A stretch of 64,000 nucleotides of DNA from Hansfordia pulvinata (Eukaryota; Ascomycota; Sordariomycetes; Xylariales). The stretch's first letter is position 1, and each line of letters starts with the position of its first letter. The DNA is taken from NCBI GenBank assembly GCA_006538405.1, contig BJKQ01000004.1, positions 1,984,001-2,048,000 of the forward strand, written 5' to 3'. The translations under genes were made by a program, and so were the position numbers. The notes under the pieces were generated by a model that saw nothing but the letters and a program-made list of their open reading frames with translations, had not been told where the DNA came from and did not search any database. Of the stretch, positions 1 to 11,401 are shown piece by piece.

Positions 1-1510
1 GAGGGGGAGGAGAGACGACACATGGGTTGGAAGAATCGTGCTAGTTTGTAGGTAGGAAGTGGGAACCAGGAAACGGCGCATAAGCCCACATGCGGGCCCG
101 GACGGAGTATGGAGTGTTGTTTTCTCTTGGGATATCTTGTTTTTCTCCCCCTCCGTCTCGTTTCTTGTCCTTGATCGCTCAGATGGCCCAAGAGGGAAAA
201 GCAGCCAGTTGCGTATGGGAACTGCTCCTCTCTTTGGTGGCGCCGCGGATGGGTCTTTCGGGGTGTATTTGCTTGTACGCCGGCGCAGCGCCGTGCGTTG
301 ACATGGTACATGTACAGTCCTCAAACCTAGATATCAAGACTACGTGATGGGCTGTGTCGTGTATGAATAGCACCGATACTGCTTTCCAGGCCATGCTGTG
401 TTTCTACCCTCCTTCCCCGATGGGTAGCTCCAGAGATATCTACTCGTATGCTGTCTTTGCTATGCCCACACGCTTCCGTGAGCCTAGCTCTGAAACCTGT
501 GTAGCTTCCTGCTGCATACCTACCAAGTACCTTGAGCATTCCACGTGCTCGCACTCGGGTTGCGTCCCTGCCTGATGACGGAGCCGGCCAGCTTAGCTCG
601 GCACACGCCCGCTGTCTGGGGGCACGGAGGTTAACCACCATCTCCCCCCCCCCCCCTCCCTCAAAGAGACCTGGCGATCCACGGCGCGGGCAGTCGGCGG
701 CGCACGCGCATGATGCATTAGCCGTGCGGCGTACGGAGACGGGACTTGCGCCCGATGACGACACAGCTTCGAGAGGGGTGTGCGAGTATTAGTCGAAGGA
801 AGCACCGGCGAGAGCAGGTGGCGGCAAGGCGGGATTGATATGGGGGGGAGGGAAGGGGTGGAGATGTCAGGTGGCGACGGCATCACCGGCAGTGCTTCGT
901 AGGGCAATTAGGAACCTGGATGGTTTTTGAACACAGGACAGTGACGGGACGGGACGGGACGGGAGGCGAGATGTGATGTGATAGAAACGGGATGGGATGC
1001 GGAGCGGATGGGGGGGGGGGGGGGGAACCCGAATGCGGGGGAACGGGCAAGCTTCTTGGAACCTTTCCAAGGAAAAGCTCCATTATGTCTCGGATCACTA
1101 CCACCTACTCGCAGGTATCACCGCGCGCCGGCTCCAGGTTGTCTGTTGTCTCCTATCTCCGGGCCAAGGTGCATGACATGTAAACGTAAGATGATAGGTA
1201 GGCTTTGGGTACTGCCCAGGTGGTGGGTGGTGGTGCTGGCACGGCGAGCTACCCCTCCACTCCCCCCCTTCCCATCAACAGCCCCGTCCAACCCATCCCA
1301 CCCACTCACGTAACAACTCACCACAAAAGGGGGCGGGCATCAGCAACAGCAGCGAGAATTAAACGGGAGAAAAAAGAAGAGTCAATCCCCAATCGATTAA
1401 TCAGCTCAGCTCGGGAAAAAAAAAAAAGAGAAAGTGAGAGTCGAAGACAAACGCCCCGGAGCCCAAGGAAGAAAAGGGATAAAAGAAGAAACACTCAAAA
1501 AAAAAAGGAT
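1..1510. other. Upstream region of the SDR gene; no gene seen
   Basis: Only short, compositionally random reading frames are present, and no tRNA or conserved protein is visible. It holds a GGGAC pentamer run at 943-964, a run of 16 G at 1010-1025, and purine/A-rich sequence from about 1330 to the ATG at 1511 that is probably the 5' leader of the SDR gene. No promoter element can be called with confidence. Confidence 0.6.
943..964. repeat. GGGAC pentanucleotide microsatellite
   Basis: About four tandem GGGAC units, followed about 45 bp later by a run of 16 G (1010-1025). Both lie upstream of the SDR gene. Confidence 0.8.
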
Positions 1511-2565
1511 ATGGCCTCCGTCTTCAAGCCAGGCAACACGGCCGTCATCTCGGGCGGCGCCTCGGGCATCGGCCTGGCCATCGCGCGCCGCTGCGCCCGC
1601 GACCACGGAATGCGCGTCCTCATCGCGGACCGCGACGCCCAGGCCCTGCGGAGCGCCGCCGCCGCCGCCGCCGCCGAGAGCCCGGACCAGCTGGGCTTGA
1701 TCACGCACGAGATGGACGTCTCGCGCCACCAGGACTGGCAGGCGCTGGCGGACTTTGTGCGGGCGGCGCGGGCGGGCAGCCTGGGTGGGAGAAGAGCGCG
1801 GTCGACCTGCTGGTGCTCAACGCGGGCATCGGGCGCAAGACGTCGTTCGACGAAGGCGCCGACGACGCCGCCGAGGGCTTCCGGGCCGTCTTCGACACCA
1901 ACGTGATGGGCGTCGTCAACGGCATCACGGCCATGCTGCCCTTGGTCCGGGAGGCGGCCGCGGCGAGCAGCAGCAGCAGTCGCGGTGGTGCTGCTGCTGC
2001 CACTGACAACAACAACAACAACAAGACGGCCGCCATTGTCATCACGGGCTCCAAGCAGGGCATCACCAACCCGCCCGGCAACCCGGCCTACAACGCCAGC
2101 AAGGCCGCCGTCAAGTCGCTGGCCGAGCACCTCGACTGTAAGCTTTCTCTCTCCCCCCCCTCTCCTCCCCCCTTCTCTCACCTTATTTCCGCCCATTGTA
2201 ACTAATCACTCCTCTCCCTCTCTCTCTCTCTCTAAAAAGTCGACCTCCGCGCAACCCCAATCTCAACACACCTCCTCGTCCCCGGCTGGACCTGGACCCC
2301 GCTGGCCGGCAGCATGGCCGGCCTCCCCGCCAAGCCCGACGCCGCCTGGCTGCCCGAGCAGGTCGCGGCCTTCCTCGAGGGCCGCGTGCGCGAGGGCGCC
2401 TTCTGGGCCCTCTGCCCGGACGGCGAGGTCACCGAGCGCCTCGACCGCCGCCGCATGCTGTGGACCGCCGGCGACGCCGTCCGCGGCAGGCCCCCGCTGA
2501 GCCGCTGGCGCGACGAGTGGAAGGGTCCCGCCGCCGACTTTGTCGCCTCCGAGGAGGGGCCGTGA
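1511..2565 (+). CDS. Short-chain dehydrogenase/reductase (SDR), one intron, apparent frameshift
   Basis: NAD(P)-dependent oxidoreductase of the classical SDR family; the substrate cannot be inferred. The ATG at 1511 opens MASVFKPGNTAVISGGASGIG, with the cofactor loop GGASGIG at residues 15-21. The frame is lost near 1783-1789 and resumes in another frame with LVLNAGIG (N104 by corrected count), the active-site serine of ITGS (S181) and YNASK (Y194, K198), so the Ser-Tyr-Lys set is complete. One extra G in the GGG run at 1783-1785 rejoins the halves. The intron is 2138-2239 (GT...AAG); exon 2 runs 2240-2565 and opens FDLRATPISTHLLVPGWTWTP, a typical SDR stretch after the catalytic lysine. Corrected length is about 317 residues. 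Ala, Ser and Asn runs form a low-complexity insertion ahead of the ITGS strand. It converges with MO25. Confidence 0.85.
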
Positions 2566-3203
2566 AAAAGTGGGAGTGGGGTGTTTTTTTTTTTTTTTTT
2601 TTTTTTTTTTGCGGGAAAGTGGTGAGTGGGATTTTGCGGGAGGGGAACGGGACCTGCGTGCATGCGAGTGTTCGTCGTGGTGGCGGGATGGATGTTGAGA
2701 GGTTGAAAGGGGGAAAGGGGAGGAGAAGGGAGGGTATTGAACACGGCCCCTGCCTCTGAACCCGTCTCACCCAGAGAGAAATCCACATACGCGACAGACG
2801 GCAGACCAGGTGATTCTCCCGCCCTCGTGGCGCCTCCCCCTCAGACTGTGATCGCACGCACTGCAGATACCCTGCGGAAATGTCAAATGTCTCTTAAAGT
2901 TGCATGCTATCGTGAAAATTCATCGGCTCTAATCTTGCTCGGAAAATCATCGTGACCAGGGCAGGCCAAAGCCGCCCCTGGCAGTAATACCCTGAACGCC
3001 TAGCTTCATGCATCCACAGCACACAGACACAAGATGCCACGAGACGGCCGGAACAGGACGCGGCTCAGTGGCCACAAGACCTGCTGCGGGAAAAAAAAAA
3101 ACCACTGAGCCGCACCGCCCCCTGGAAATGCTTCCCGGGAATGCGGAAATAAGACCAACAACCCCGGCCCCTCTCGTGGCTCATCGTAGAATTAAACCAG
3201 CGC
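2566..3203. other. Convergent 3' region between SDR and MO25
   Basis: No gene is seen. The region contains a run of 27 T at 2584-2610, 18 bp after the SDR stop codon, and a shorter A-run near 3091-3100. It presumably holds both 3' untranslated regions. Confidence 0.6.
2584..2610. repeat. Poly-T tract (27 nt)
   Basis: An uninterrupted run of 27 T just downstream of the SDR stop codon. It may be part of the 3' end-forming region, or a simple mononucleotide repeat whose length is uncertain in the assembly. Confidence 0.85.
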
Positions 3204-4606
3204 CTACATGCCGTGAGGCTGTCGGACCGGAGGCACAGGCTGGGGGGGCATGTTGCGGATCTGCTTGATGAGGAACTCGCGCTCGTCAATAAACTGCTCG
3301 TCGTCGGTGCGATCCTCGAGAAAGTGCGACAGGAAGTTGAGCAGCTTGTCACGATTCATGAGCAGGATCTTCTGGACAGCAACCGACTTGTGGGGATTGG
3401 CGACAAAGACCTTGAACACATGGAACCCCTCATATTGGACCATCTTGCGGTCATCGCGCAGCAAATTCATGCATATCTTTAGATGCTCGCCCCTGTCAAC
3501 GTAAGCCGTCATGACGTTGTAGTTGGATCTATCCAACAGAATCTCGCCCAGCAGCTTGATGGACTGGCGCTTCGTTACGTAGCTGTTGCTCTGGACTAGG
3601 ATGAGGTTATACTTGGCGAAGAATGCTTCAAAGTTGACGGCCAAGTAGCGTGGCACAAGCTCCTTGTGCCTCGTGAGAACTTCCTGCGACGTGTCAGAAG
3701 AGATCAGCGAAGACCGAAAGGCACAGCCAGGGGTAGGCAGGTTATCGCGACTCGCAGCTCAATTGCAGACCAACTTACTCTGAAGGTGGTAAAAGCGTCG
3801 GCAGCAACCTCAAAGGAACTCTTGTCGACCCAGTCAAAGAAGCGCCAGAAGACACCGTTGCCACTCTGAGGCCGGTCTCTATCGATGGCAGTGACGCCTT
3901 TCTGACTGGAGCCTGGCTCTTCGCCGTCGTCATAGAGGATAATGGCAGCAGCCGCCTCGCTCTTGAGGACCTCGCGCAGAACAGTGCCTGCAGGTGTGGC
4001 GCTCTCCTTGTGTTCGTAACCTCGGCACAGCTCAAGGAGCACCTCGGGTTTGTTGTTGACGACATAGCTCAGGGCAACGGGGTCGGTCTTGGGCGAGGCA
4101 GTCGGGGGCCGGAACCGGAAGACGCACGAGAAGATGACCTGGGTATCTTTGCGAGATTCGAACGGCAGCCGGTATAGGTTCTGGGCGAGGAGCAGCAGGA
4201 GGTCTTCCTCTATGAGGCCTGTCACAAGCTGGTAGACCTGTTCAGGAGAACTCTCCTGTTCTGTTTTAAGGACAAGTCAGCCAGTGAAAAGAGGTCGCAT
4301 AACAAGACAAAGACAAGGCAGATAGCATTATCATGGGAGTAAGGGCGTCGACAGGCATACCTGGGGTCCCTTGCAGGATGAGCTTCATTTGGGCCAGAAC
4401 CTTGGCCAGCTCTTCAGCCTACACCAACCAAGCGCAAGTCAGTCAGTCACTGGCACACAGCTGTGCATGTATTCCATAGATCTGCATACCTTGGCGGCGC
4501 CCGCAGCACCATCTAGCTTAAGGATATGGTCCCTGGCCTGCTTGGACAGGTCCAGGGTGTTGGTGCGCGTTCTGCCTGCGCGATTCCAGGGCAGAAAGGA
4601 GGCCAT
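3204..4606 (-). CDS. hymA: MO25/HymA-family scaffold protein (Cab39-like), 4 exons
   Basis: Orthologue of animal MO25/Cab39, yeast Hym1 and Aspergillus HymA, an armadillo-like helical scaffold that works with germinal-centre and NDR kinases in polarity, cell separation and conidiophore development. Exons on the minus strand are 4490-4606, 4361-4418, 3779-4260 and 3204-3683. They join in frame to 378 residues, within the usual 340-380 range. The N-terminus reads MASFLPWNRAGRTRTNTLDL; later family blocks include LIEEDLLLLLAQNLYRLPFE, VFWRFFDWVDKSSFEVAADA, NFEAFFAKYN and EILLDRSNYNVMTAYV. The three introns (95, 100, 71 nt) have GT-AG ends. The protein ends in a Pro/Gln-rich tail. The 5' leader carries an ATGCG pentamer repeat. 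The gene is divergent from the isoleucyl-tRNA synthetase gene. Confidence 0.95.
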
Positions 4607-6617
4607 GGCTTCGATGCGGTATGGTATGCTGTAGCGTGGCTCGATACAATGCGATGCAATGCGATGCGATGCGATGCGATGCGATGCGATGCGATGCGAT
4701 GCGGCGACGGGACAATTAGGTGGTCACTCCGCGGGGAGCGCAAGTAAGGGAGGGGTCGTGAAGCTCGTGTGTGCGGTCGTCGACGCTGGACGCTATCAGC
4801 GCAGTGTTGCCACCGGCGCCAGGGCTGTGGCCTGCGGGGACAAGCGCCAGATGAAAGTCGGTGCGGACAATCGGAAGCGGGCGGGCAGCGTGCACTCTGC
4901 CTGCCGGCCAGGGAAGCAAGCGGGCGGGAATGGGGCGTGTTGAGGGCCGGATGTCGGGAGGGTCAGGTTGGAAGCGCAATTCGGGACGATGGTGATGGTG
5001 ATGTTGAGTCGGATGCTTGGTTAGGGACTCCGGTCGTCGACTTGGTGAGAAGTACTCGTAGGGCCCAATGACATCAGACGACACAGGCGCAACCCGCGCG
5101 TGCTTTCCCACCTGGGAAAGGGGGCTCGCTGGTGATGTTCTGTGTCGACGTTCCGGGCTTCGGGCGGTGGTTCCTCAATGTTGTGTCTCGACGATGAGGT
5201 GCATGTGCCTTCCGGGTCAGGACCTTGGACCAAGCGCTGGCTGAGGTGGTCCAAGAGCAAGCAAGGCAATGCTGCCTAATGGGAGCGATGGAGATGAAAT
5301 GCGCAATAATGTTGCTCGGGCAGGACCTGAGAGCCTCGAATTCGAGCTAAGTTAGACTCGGGAGAAGCGGGCCTGGAGCTTGCCCCGAGGATCTTCGTTT
5401 GTCTGTCTGCAGGTCAAAGAGAGACGCATGCGGCCGGGTCCTGACAAAGACACAATGTTTGGCGGGTTCGGAGCTGCTTCTGTTATTCCTGCAATGACAC
5501 TGGAAAGGCGGCGACTGGATGTTGTTGTGTTGGATCGGGTTGCTGGCCGGTGAAGCAGCCTCATGTCCAATGTTTACTATTTACTCCTGTCCCCTCGGTA
5601 CCACAGAGGACCAAGGACCGACCCATTGGATGGATGTGCCTCGCTCGCAAGCCGCCTGAAGCACCCCGGAGCCCAATGATGAGACCTCCACTAGCGATGG
5701 TGGCTCGTCATCATGCGAGTACTTCCTTGCTACGAGTACTTGCCTTGCTACTTGGCGACACAGCCGCCCACAGAGAGGCACGGTCGCGTCGCATTGCGAG
5801 ACGGACGTCGGATCGAAGTATTGACCGAGTACCTCCGCGGCGGACTGCTGAACTCAGGCCTCGCAACCCCGCCAACCACAACCGTTAGAGCCCCCAGTGC
5901 CTGAAACCGCCATGCCGCCCTGGTGGGAGCCCCACGCCCCCTGGCATCCGGAGGGGTCAGGTACGAAGGATTAGGTACCTATCCTTGATGCCGGTATTGG
6001 TGGACTGGATAGACGACTGGAGTTGGGCGTCCATCTCTGCGCGCGCACCGCACCCGTTACCCCCAGCCGTCTGTCGCGTACGAGTAACCCGTTCGCGGGG
6101 CATGATCTCGGCCCCCCCCGCACCGTACCTTACGGTTTAGATGAGCATTTCGCTCGCTAGACGGAGAAGCCCCAGATAAGGTACATAACCTAACCTGCAT
6201 TCATCTGTTATGAAGATGTAACCCTCATCACATGCAGTGCGTGACTGGGGAGTGAGTGGGAAGAAACGGAGAGAAACGGACCGGAAGCTGGCCAAACGGC
6301 ACCCAGCCCGTAGAGAGCCCCTCCAATGGATTAGTCTCGTGCTTGGGTGGCGTGGATCGGCCTGCTTGACTCACTGCTGGAGGCGACGATACCCCGCCAT
6401 AAATTTCAGTGCCACCTTTGGTCCGGTTCAAGAAGCACGCCCGGTCTCTTTGCGCAGCCTGATCGACCGACTCAGCCAGGCCAGGCCGAAGCATCTCACA
6501 CCTCGCCGTCGACTCTTCAGTCCCCGGCTTCTGTCTGCCCAGCCCCCCACCACCAGCCCGGCTTTCTTGGTTGCGAGTAGGACTGAGGGCTGCCTCCAGT
6601 CCCGCCCACCCCGCAAA
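4607..6617. other. Divergent promoter region between MO25 and ILS1
   Basis: About 2 kb with no supported gene. It contains the ATGCG pentamer array near the MO25 start, copies of the TACTCGTA/TACGAGTA motif (5053-5060, 5731-5738) and the palindrome TAGGTACCTA (5972-5981). Open frames here lack recognisable domains. Confidence 0.6.
4649..4703. repeat. ATGCG pentanucleotide microsatellite in MO25 leader
   Basis: About eleven units of ATGCG, the first two or three imperfect (ATGCA), beginning about 45 bp upstream of the MO25 start codon on the minus strand. It is probably transcribed as part of the 5' untranslated region. Confidence 0.85.
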
Positions 6618-9600
6618 ATGTCGATTGACTTCCCCAAGGCGGAGGTCGAGGTCATCACCAAATGGCGCGAGATTGACGCCTTCCGCCGACAGGTCCGCCT
6701 CCCATTCCCGCACCGTCTCTCTTGCCGAGACTGGCACTGGCTGAAGCTGACTCAAGTGTGTACGTAGGTTGAGCTGTCTGAGGGTCGCCCCCGATACACC
6801 TTTTACGATGGCCCCCCGTTCGCGACAGGCCTCCCCCACTACGGCCACCTGCTGGCGTCTACCATCAAGGATATTATCCCCAGATACTGGTCTATGAAGG
6901 GCTTCCACGTCGAGAGGAGGTTCGGCTGGGACACCCACGGTATCCCCATCGAGCACGAGATCGACAAAAAGTTCAACATCACCGGCAAGCAGGCCGTCAT
7001 GGAGATGGGTCTCGAGAGATACAACGCCGAATGCCGCGCCATCGTCATGCGTTACCGCGACGAATGGCGTCACACCGTCGAGCGTCTTGGCCGCTGGATC
7101 GACTTTGACAATGACTACAAGGTAAGCTGGACGAGCGATTGCCCAGTCTGCTGTTGCTTCTACTTACACCGCATCGCGTAGACCATGGACACGTCCTTCA
7201 TGGAGTCCGAGTGGTGGGCTTTCAAGGAACTCTTCGACAAAGGCATGGTCTACCAGGGCTACCGCGTCATGCCTTACTCGACCGCCCTGACCACGGCTCT
7301 GTCCAACTTCGAGGCCAACCAGAACTACCAGGACGTGACCGACCCTGCTGTTGTCGTCTCCTTCCCGCTGGTCAGCGATCCCAAGACTCAACTGCTTGCT
7401 TGGACCACCACCCCGTGGACCCTGCCCTCCAACCTGGCTCTGGCCACCAACCCCGAGTTCGAGTACATCAAGATCCTCGACGAGAAATCCGGCAACCACT
7501 ACATCCTGCTCGAGAAGCTCCTCACCACCCTGTACAAGGACCCCAAAAAGGCAAAGTACAAGGTCGTGGAGAAGATCAAGGGCAAGGACATGGTGGGATG
7601 GCAGTACGAGCCCCTGTTCCCCTACTTCCACGACGAGTTCAAGGAGGTCGCCTTCAAGGTCGTCAATGCCACCTACGTCACCGACGACAGCGGTACTGGC
7701 GTGGTCCACCAAGCGCCCGCCTTTGGTGAAGACGATTACAACGTTGCCGTGGAGAACGGCATTGTCACCGAGAAGCGCTCGCCCCCTGACCCGGTCGATG
7801 ACCGCGGTATCTACACCGACAGGGTTACCGACTTCAAGGGAATGCATGTGAAGGAGGCCGACAAGCACATTATCAAGTACCTCAAGGGTACTGGCCGCAT
7901 GATTGTCGATTCTCAGCTCAAGCACTCGTACCCCATGTGCCCCCGCTCTGACACGCCTTTGATCTACCGAGCCGTGCCTTCGTGGTTCATCCGCATCCCC
8001 GAGATCGTCCCTCAGATGCTCAAGAACATTGACGGTACCCACTGGACTCCCAGCTTTGTCAAGGAGAACAGGTTTGCCAACTGGATCGCCAATGCCCGCG
8101 ACTGGAACGTATCCAGAAACCGCTACTGGGGAACCCCTATTCCCCTATGGGTGAGCGACGATCTGACCGAGCGCGTTTGCATCGGCAGCGTCGAAGAGCT
8201 GAAGGAGCTCAGCGGTTACGAGGGTGAGCTGACTGACCTCCACCGAGACAAAGTCGACCACATTACCATCCCCAGCAAGAAGGGCAACGGTGTGCTGAAG
8301 CGCGTCGAGGAGGTTTTTGACTGTTGGTTCGAGTCTGGAAGCATGCCGTTCGCCAGCCAACACTACCCTTTTGAAAATAAGGAGAAGTTCACCAGCAGCT
8401 TCCCAGGTGACTTCATTGCCGAAGGTCTGGACCAAACGCGAGGCTGGTTCTACACGTTGGTCGTCATGGGTACCCACCTTTTCGGTGTTGCGCCGTTCAA
8501 GAACTGCGTCGTCAACGGCATTGTCTTGGCCGAGGACGGAAAGAAGATGTCCAAGCGTCTGAAGAACTACCCCGACCCCAGCATCATTATGGAGAAGTAC
8601 GGCTCCGATGCGCTTCGTCTATACATGATCAACTCGCCAGTCGTCAGAGCCGAGCCTCTCCGCTTCAAGGAGGCAGGCGTCAAGGAGGTGGTGCAGAAGG
8701 TTCTGCTGCCATTCTGGAACAGTTACAAGTTCTTCGAGGGACAAGTCGCCTTGCTCAAGAAGGTCGAGGGCAGGGATTACTTCTTCGACCCCAAGATGGA
8801 GAGCTCTAACGAGAACGTTATGGACCGGTGGATCCTGGCCAGCTGCCAGAGCCTGCTGGAGTTTGTGAACCAGGAGATGGCAGGCAAGTTCCCACGACGA
8901 GATGAACAGGACCGTGCATGCTAACCGCGAACTAGGCTATCGACTATACACCGTCGTGCCGAGATTGCTGTCTTTGATCGACAACACCACCAACTGGTAC
9001 ATCAGGTTCAACCGCCGCCGCCTGAAGGGCGAGTACGGCGTTGAAGACACCCTTCACGCCCTCAACACGCTGTTCGAGGTTCTGTACACTCTGTGCCGAG
9101 GCCTGGCGCCGTTCACGCCCTTCATCACCGACAACATTTACAACAAGCTGCTTCCATGCATTGCCAAGGAGCAGCAGGCCGAGGACCCGCGCAGTGTCCA
9201 CTTCCTGCCGTTCCCCGAGGTCCGTCAGGAGCTGTTCGACCCGGTCATCGAGAGAAGAGTTGGCCGCATGCAGCGTGTGATTGAGCTGGGACGAGTCTCG
9301 CGCGAGAGGCGATCCATCGGCCTCAAGACGCCGCTGAAGACACTGGTGGTCCTTCACCCCTCGCAGGAGTACCTGGACGACGTCAAGGCGCTGGAGACGT
9401 ACATCTCCGAGGAGCTCAACGTCCGGGACCTGGTGCTGACGCCGGATGAGGCGGCGTACAATGTCAAGTACAGCGTGACGGCCGACTGGCCGGTTCTGGG
9501 CAAGAAGCTGAAGAAGGACATGGGCAAGGTCAAGAAGGCACTGCCCAACGTGACGAGCGACGAGGTGAAGGAGTACACCAGGTCCAAGTTTATCATGGTG

Positions 9601-10011
9601 GACGGCATCCGCCTGGAAGAGGGCGATCTGAAGGTCAAGCGTGACCTCAAGGAGGCCGAATCCAAAAACCTCGAGACCAACACGGACGACGACGTGCTCA
9701 CCATCCTGGACACGGAGCTGTACCCCGAACTGGCGCAGGAAGGACTGGCGCGAGAAATCATCAACCGCGTGCAGAAGCTGAGGAAGAAGGCGGGCCTGCA
9801 GGCGACCGACGACATCAAGATGGAGTACAAGCTTCTGGGAGACCCGGAGCAGGTCGGCCTGGAAGAAACGTTCACGTCGCAGGAGGCCACGATAGTCAAG
9901 GCGCTGCGGAGACCGGTGGAGAAGCAGGGAGCGGCCGAGAGCGAGGTCATTGCGGAGGAAGAGCAGGAGATCCAAAAGGCGACATTCCTGCTGCGGCTGC
10001 TGAAGCTGTAG
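6618..10011 (+). CDS. ILS1: Cytosolic isoleucyl-tRNA synthetase, 4 exons, one GC-AG intron
   Basis: Class I aminoacyl-tRNA synthetase charging tRNA-Ile in the cytosol. Exons are 6618-6692, 6768-7121, 7182-8883 and 8936-10011, giving 1068 residues; the yeast enzyme has 1072. The ATP-site motif is HYGH (residues 49-52) within [14 protein letters not shown], and KMSKR is at 598-602. [15 protein letters not shown] and [14 protein letters not shown] are further IleRS/anticodon-binding blocks. No mitochondrial presequence precedes [20 protein letters not shown]. The third intron (8884-8935, 52 nt) starts with GC instead of GT (GCAAGT...GCTAAC...CTAG). Splicing there restores [20 protein letters not shown] across the join; otherwise the frame stops at 8924. 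All other junctions are GT-AG and in frame. Confidence 0.97.
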
Positions 10012-10268
10012 AGAGACAGATGATAGACTAGATGTTGGGACATGGGGAGACAAGGATACTGTCTGCCACATGACACAGGATTCGTAAGGCCCAAACCAAA
10101 CCAAATAAAAATCATGATTCACGTATTTGCAAGGGAAGCAGGCAGGATGATCTAAGCCTCTGTGTCAATCAAGCTTCTATGCCAATTGGCTGAATTACAT
10201 TGAATATTTCTGATTCAGGTACACAATGCTGCCCTCTGTATCTCGGGGGCGAGCTGGCCACGAGGGCT
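10012..10268. other. Convergent 3' region between ILS1 and NDUFAF8-like gene
   Basis: 257 bp between two stop codons with no gene. It is AT-richer than the flanks and includes CCAAATAAAAATC at about 10101, a plausible polyadenylation region for ILS1. Confidence 0.5.
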
Positions 10269-10523
10269 TTACCGACCCTTCTTTGCCGCTTTCTGTCGTC
10301 ACGGCTTAGCGGAGCGCGCGCGCGGGGGGAGGCGGCGATGGGGCGGGGCGGGACTCACGAGGTAGCAGTCCTTGAGGCGCATGAACTCGGCGGCACACTG
10401 GTCCTTGTGGACGGCGTTGTAGTCGGCGACGACACACTTGCCGTAGAGGGCGGCCTCGGCGGAGCACCGGGAGACGGCCGTGGCGAACTTTTCGATGGGG
10501 CGGACCCGGGCGGGCGGCGGCAT
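10269..10523 (-). CDS. Twin-CX9C small protein, NDUFAF8 (complex I assembly factor) family
   Basis: A 62-residue protein from two exons on the minus strand (10359-10523 and 10269-10292); the 66-nt intron starts GTGAGT and ends GACAG. It begins MPPPARVRPIEKFATAV. The four cysteines C20, C30, C43 and C53 form two exact CX9C motifs (CSAEAALYGKC and CAAEFMRLKDC), the signature of intermembrane-space proteins oxidised by Mia40. The CSAEAALYGKCV block and the short Lys-rich end after CYL (KAAKKGR) resemble NDUFAF8/C17orf89, which acts with NDUFAF5 in complex I assembly. Family membership is from pattern recognition; exact orthology is inferred. The tiny last exon of seven codons is easy to miss. 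It is convergent with ILS1 and divergent from SFI1. Confidence 0.85.
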
Positions 10524-11401
10524 GGCGGGCGTGGGAGGGTTTGGTGCTCGGGCGCGCGCGCGCGAGAGACGAGTGCTGTGCAAGTCGAAGGGCGTGGCCG
10601 GGTGTTTGAAGGGTTGCGATGGTGGTCCAAGGCAGCAAGACGCGATATCCAACATGCACGGGCTGCAGGTACGGTACGGTACGGTATGGTACGGTACATG
10701 TACGACAACAATATCGAGGTCAGACGAGTGACATCACCAGCAAAGGCGGCGGGCGGACGTTGTCGACATGCGCATCAGCAAGGCCTGGCTGTAGGTATCT
10801 GATTTAAAGTGGGAGAGGACCGCTTTACTCGTAGTAGCGCGATGCGGGCGATAAGATAGTCACGACCTACGGAGTACTTCAAATGCCCTTTAAAGCGTGG
10901 TGGCTCTATAGGTAAGTTAGAGACTACAGTGGCGGTACTTGCTTTTCTGTGAAACGGCTAGCCAATGCGAAGTATCCATATGGTGCAGATCCAAGCTCTG
11001 TCGCACGCGCCGCGACGCGCCGGAACCTTGCGGTCAAGGGTGGCGACCAGCCCTCCGGATCGCGACCTCACCGTCTTCCCAGCCGCCAACCACCTTTCCC
11101 GCCCCACGTTCCCTCGCCAGCTCGCGCATTGCATTCCATCGCCTCGCCTCGCCATACTGCTCAACAACCGTGCCTTGCTGGCTGCTTCGCAACACTGACT
11201 GTCACTACGCGCCAACGGGCTGCGCCATCTCCACGACATTTGCCCGGCAACAGCACCCGAACAAAGGACGATCAGAACAGGCCGCGCCCAACTCGGCTTG
11301 ATCTGTTTGATGCGTGGTCGGCGTTGCGCAACGCCGCCGCTTCGGTGACAAAGCCACCGGGCCTGGCCCAACAATGAACCCTCCAGCTTGCACATGCTGC
11401 C
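10524..11401. other. Divergent promoter region between NDUFAF8-like gene and SFI1
   Basis: 878 bp with no supported gene. It contains a GGTAC pentamer run at about 10668-10701. The stretch just before the SFI1 start is rich in CGC/GCC and contains short upstream frames that show no conservation. Confidence 0.5.
10668..10701. repeat. GGTAC pentanucleotide microsatellite
   Basis: About six GGTAC units (one GGTAT variant), ending in a GTACATGTAC palindrome. It lies about 150 bp upstream of the NDUFAF8-like start codon. Confidence 0.8.

Noticed and set aside
1786..1812. A tiny intron explaining the SDR frame change
   Set aside because: No plausible GT...AG pair of spliceable length exists; a single missing G fits better and matches the error pattern elsewhere.
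8944..10122. 392-codon minus-strand frame opposite the IleRS 3' half (also 292 codons at 7164-8042)
   Set aside because: Mirror frames of a strongly biased gene; the plus-strand IleRS accounts for the sequence.
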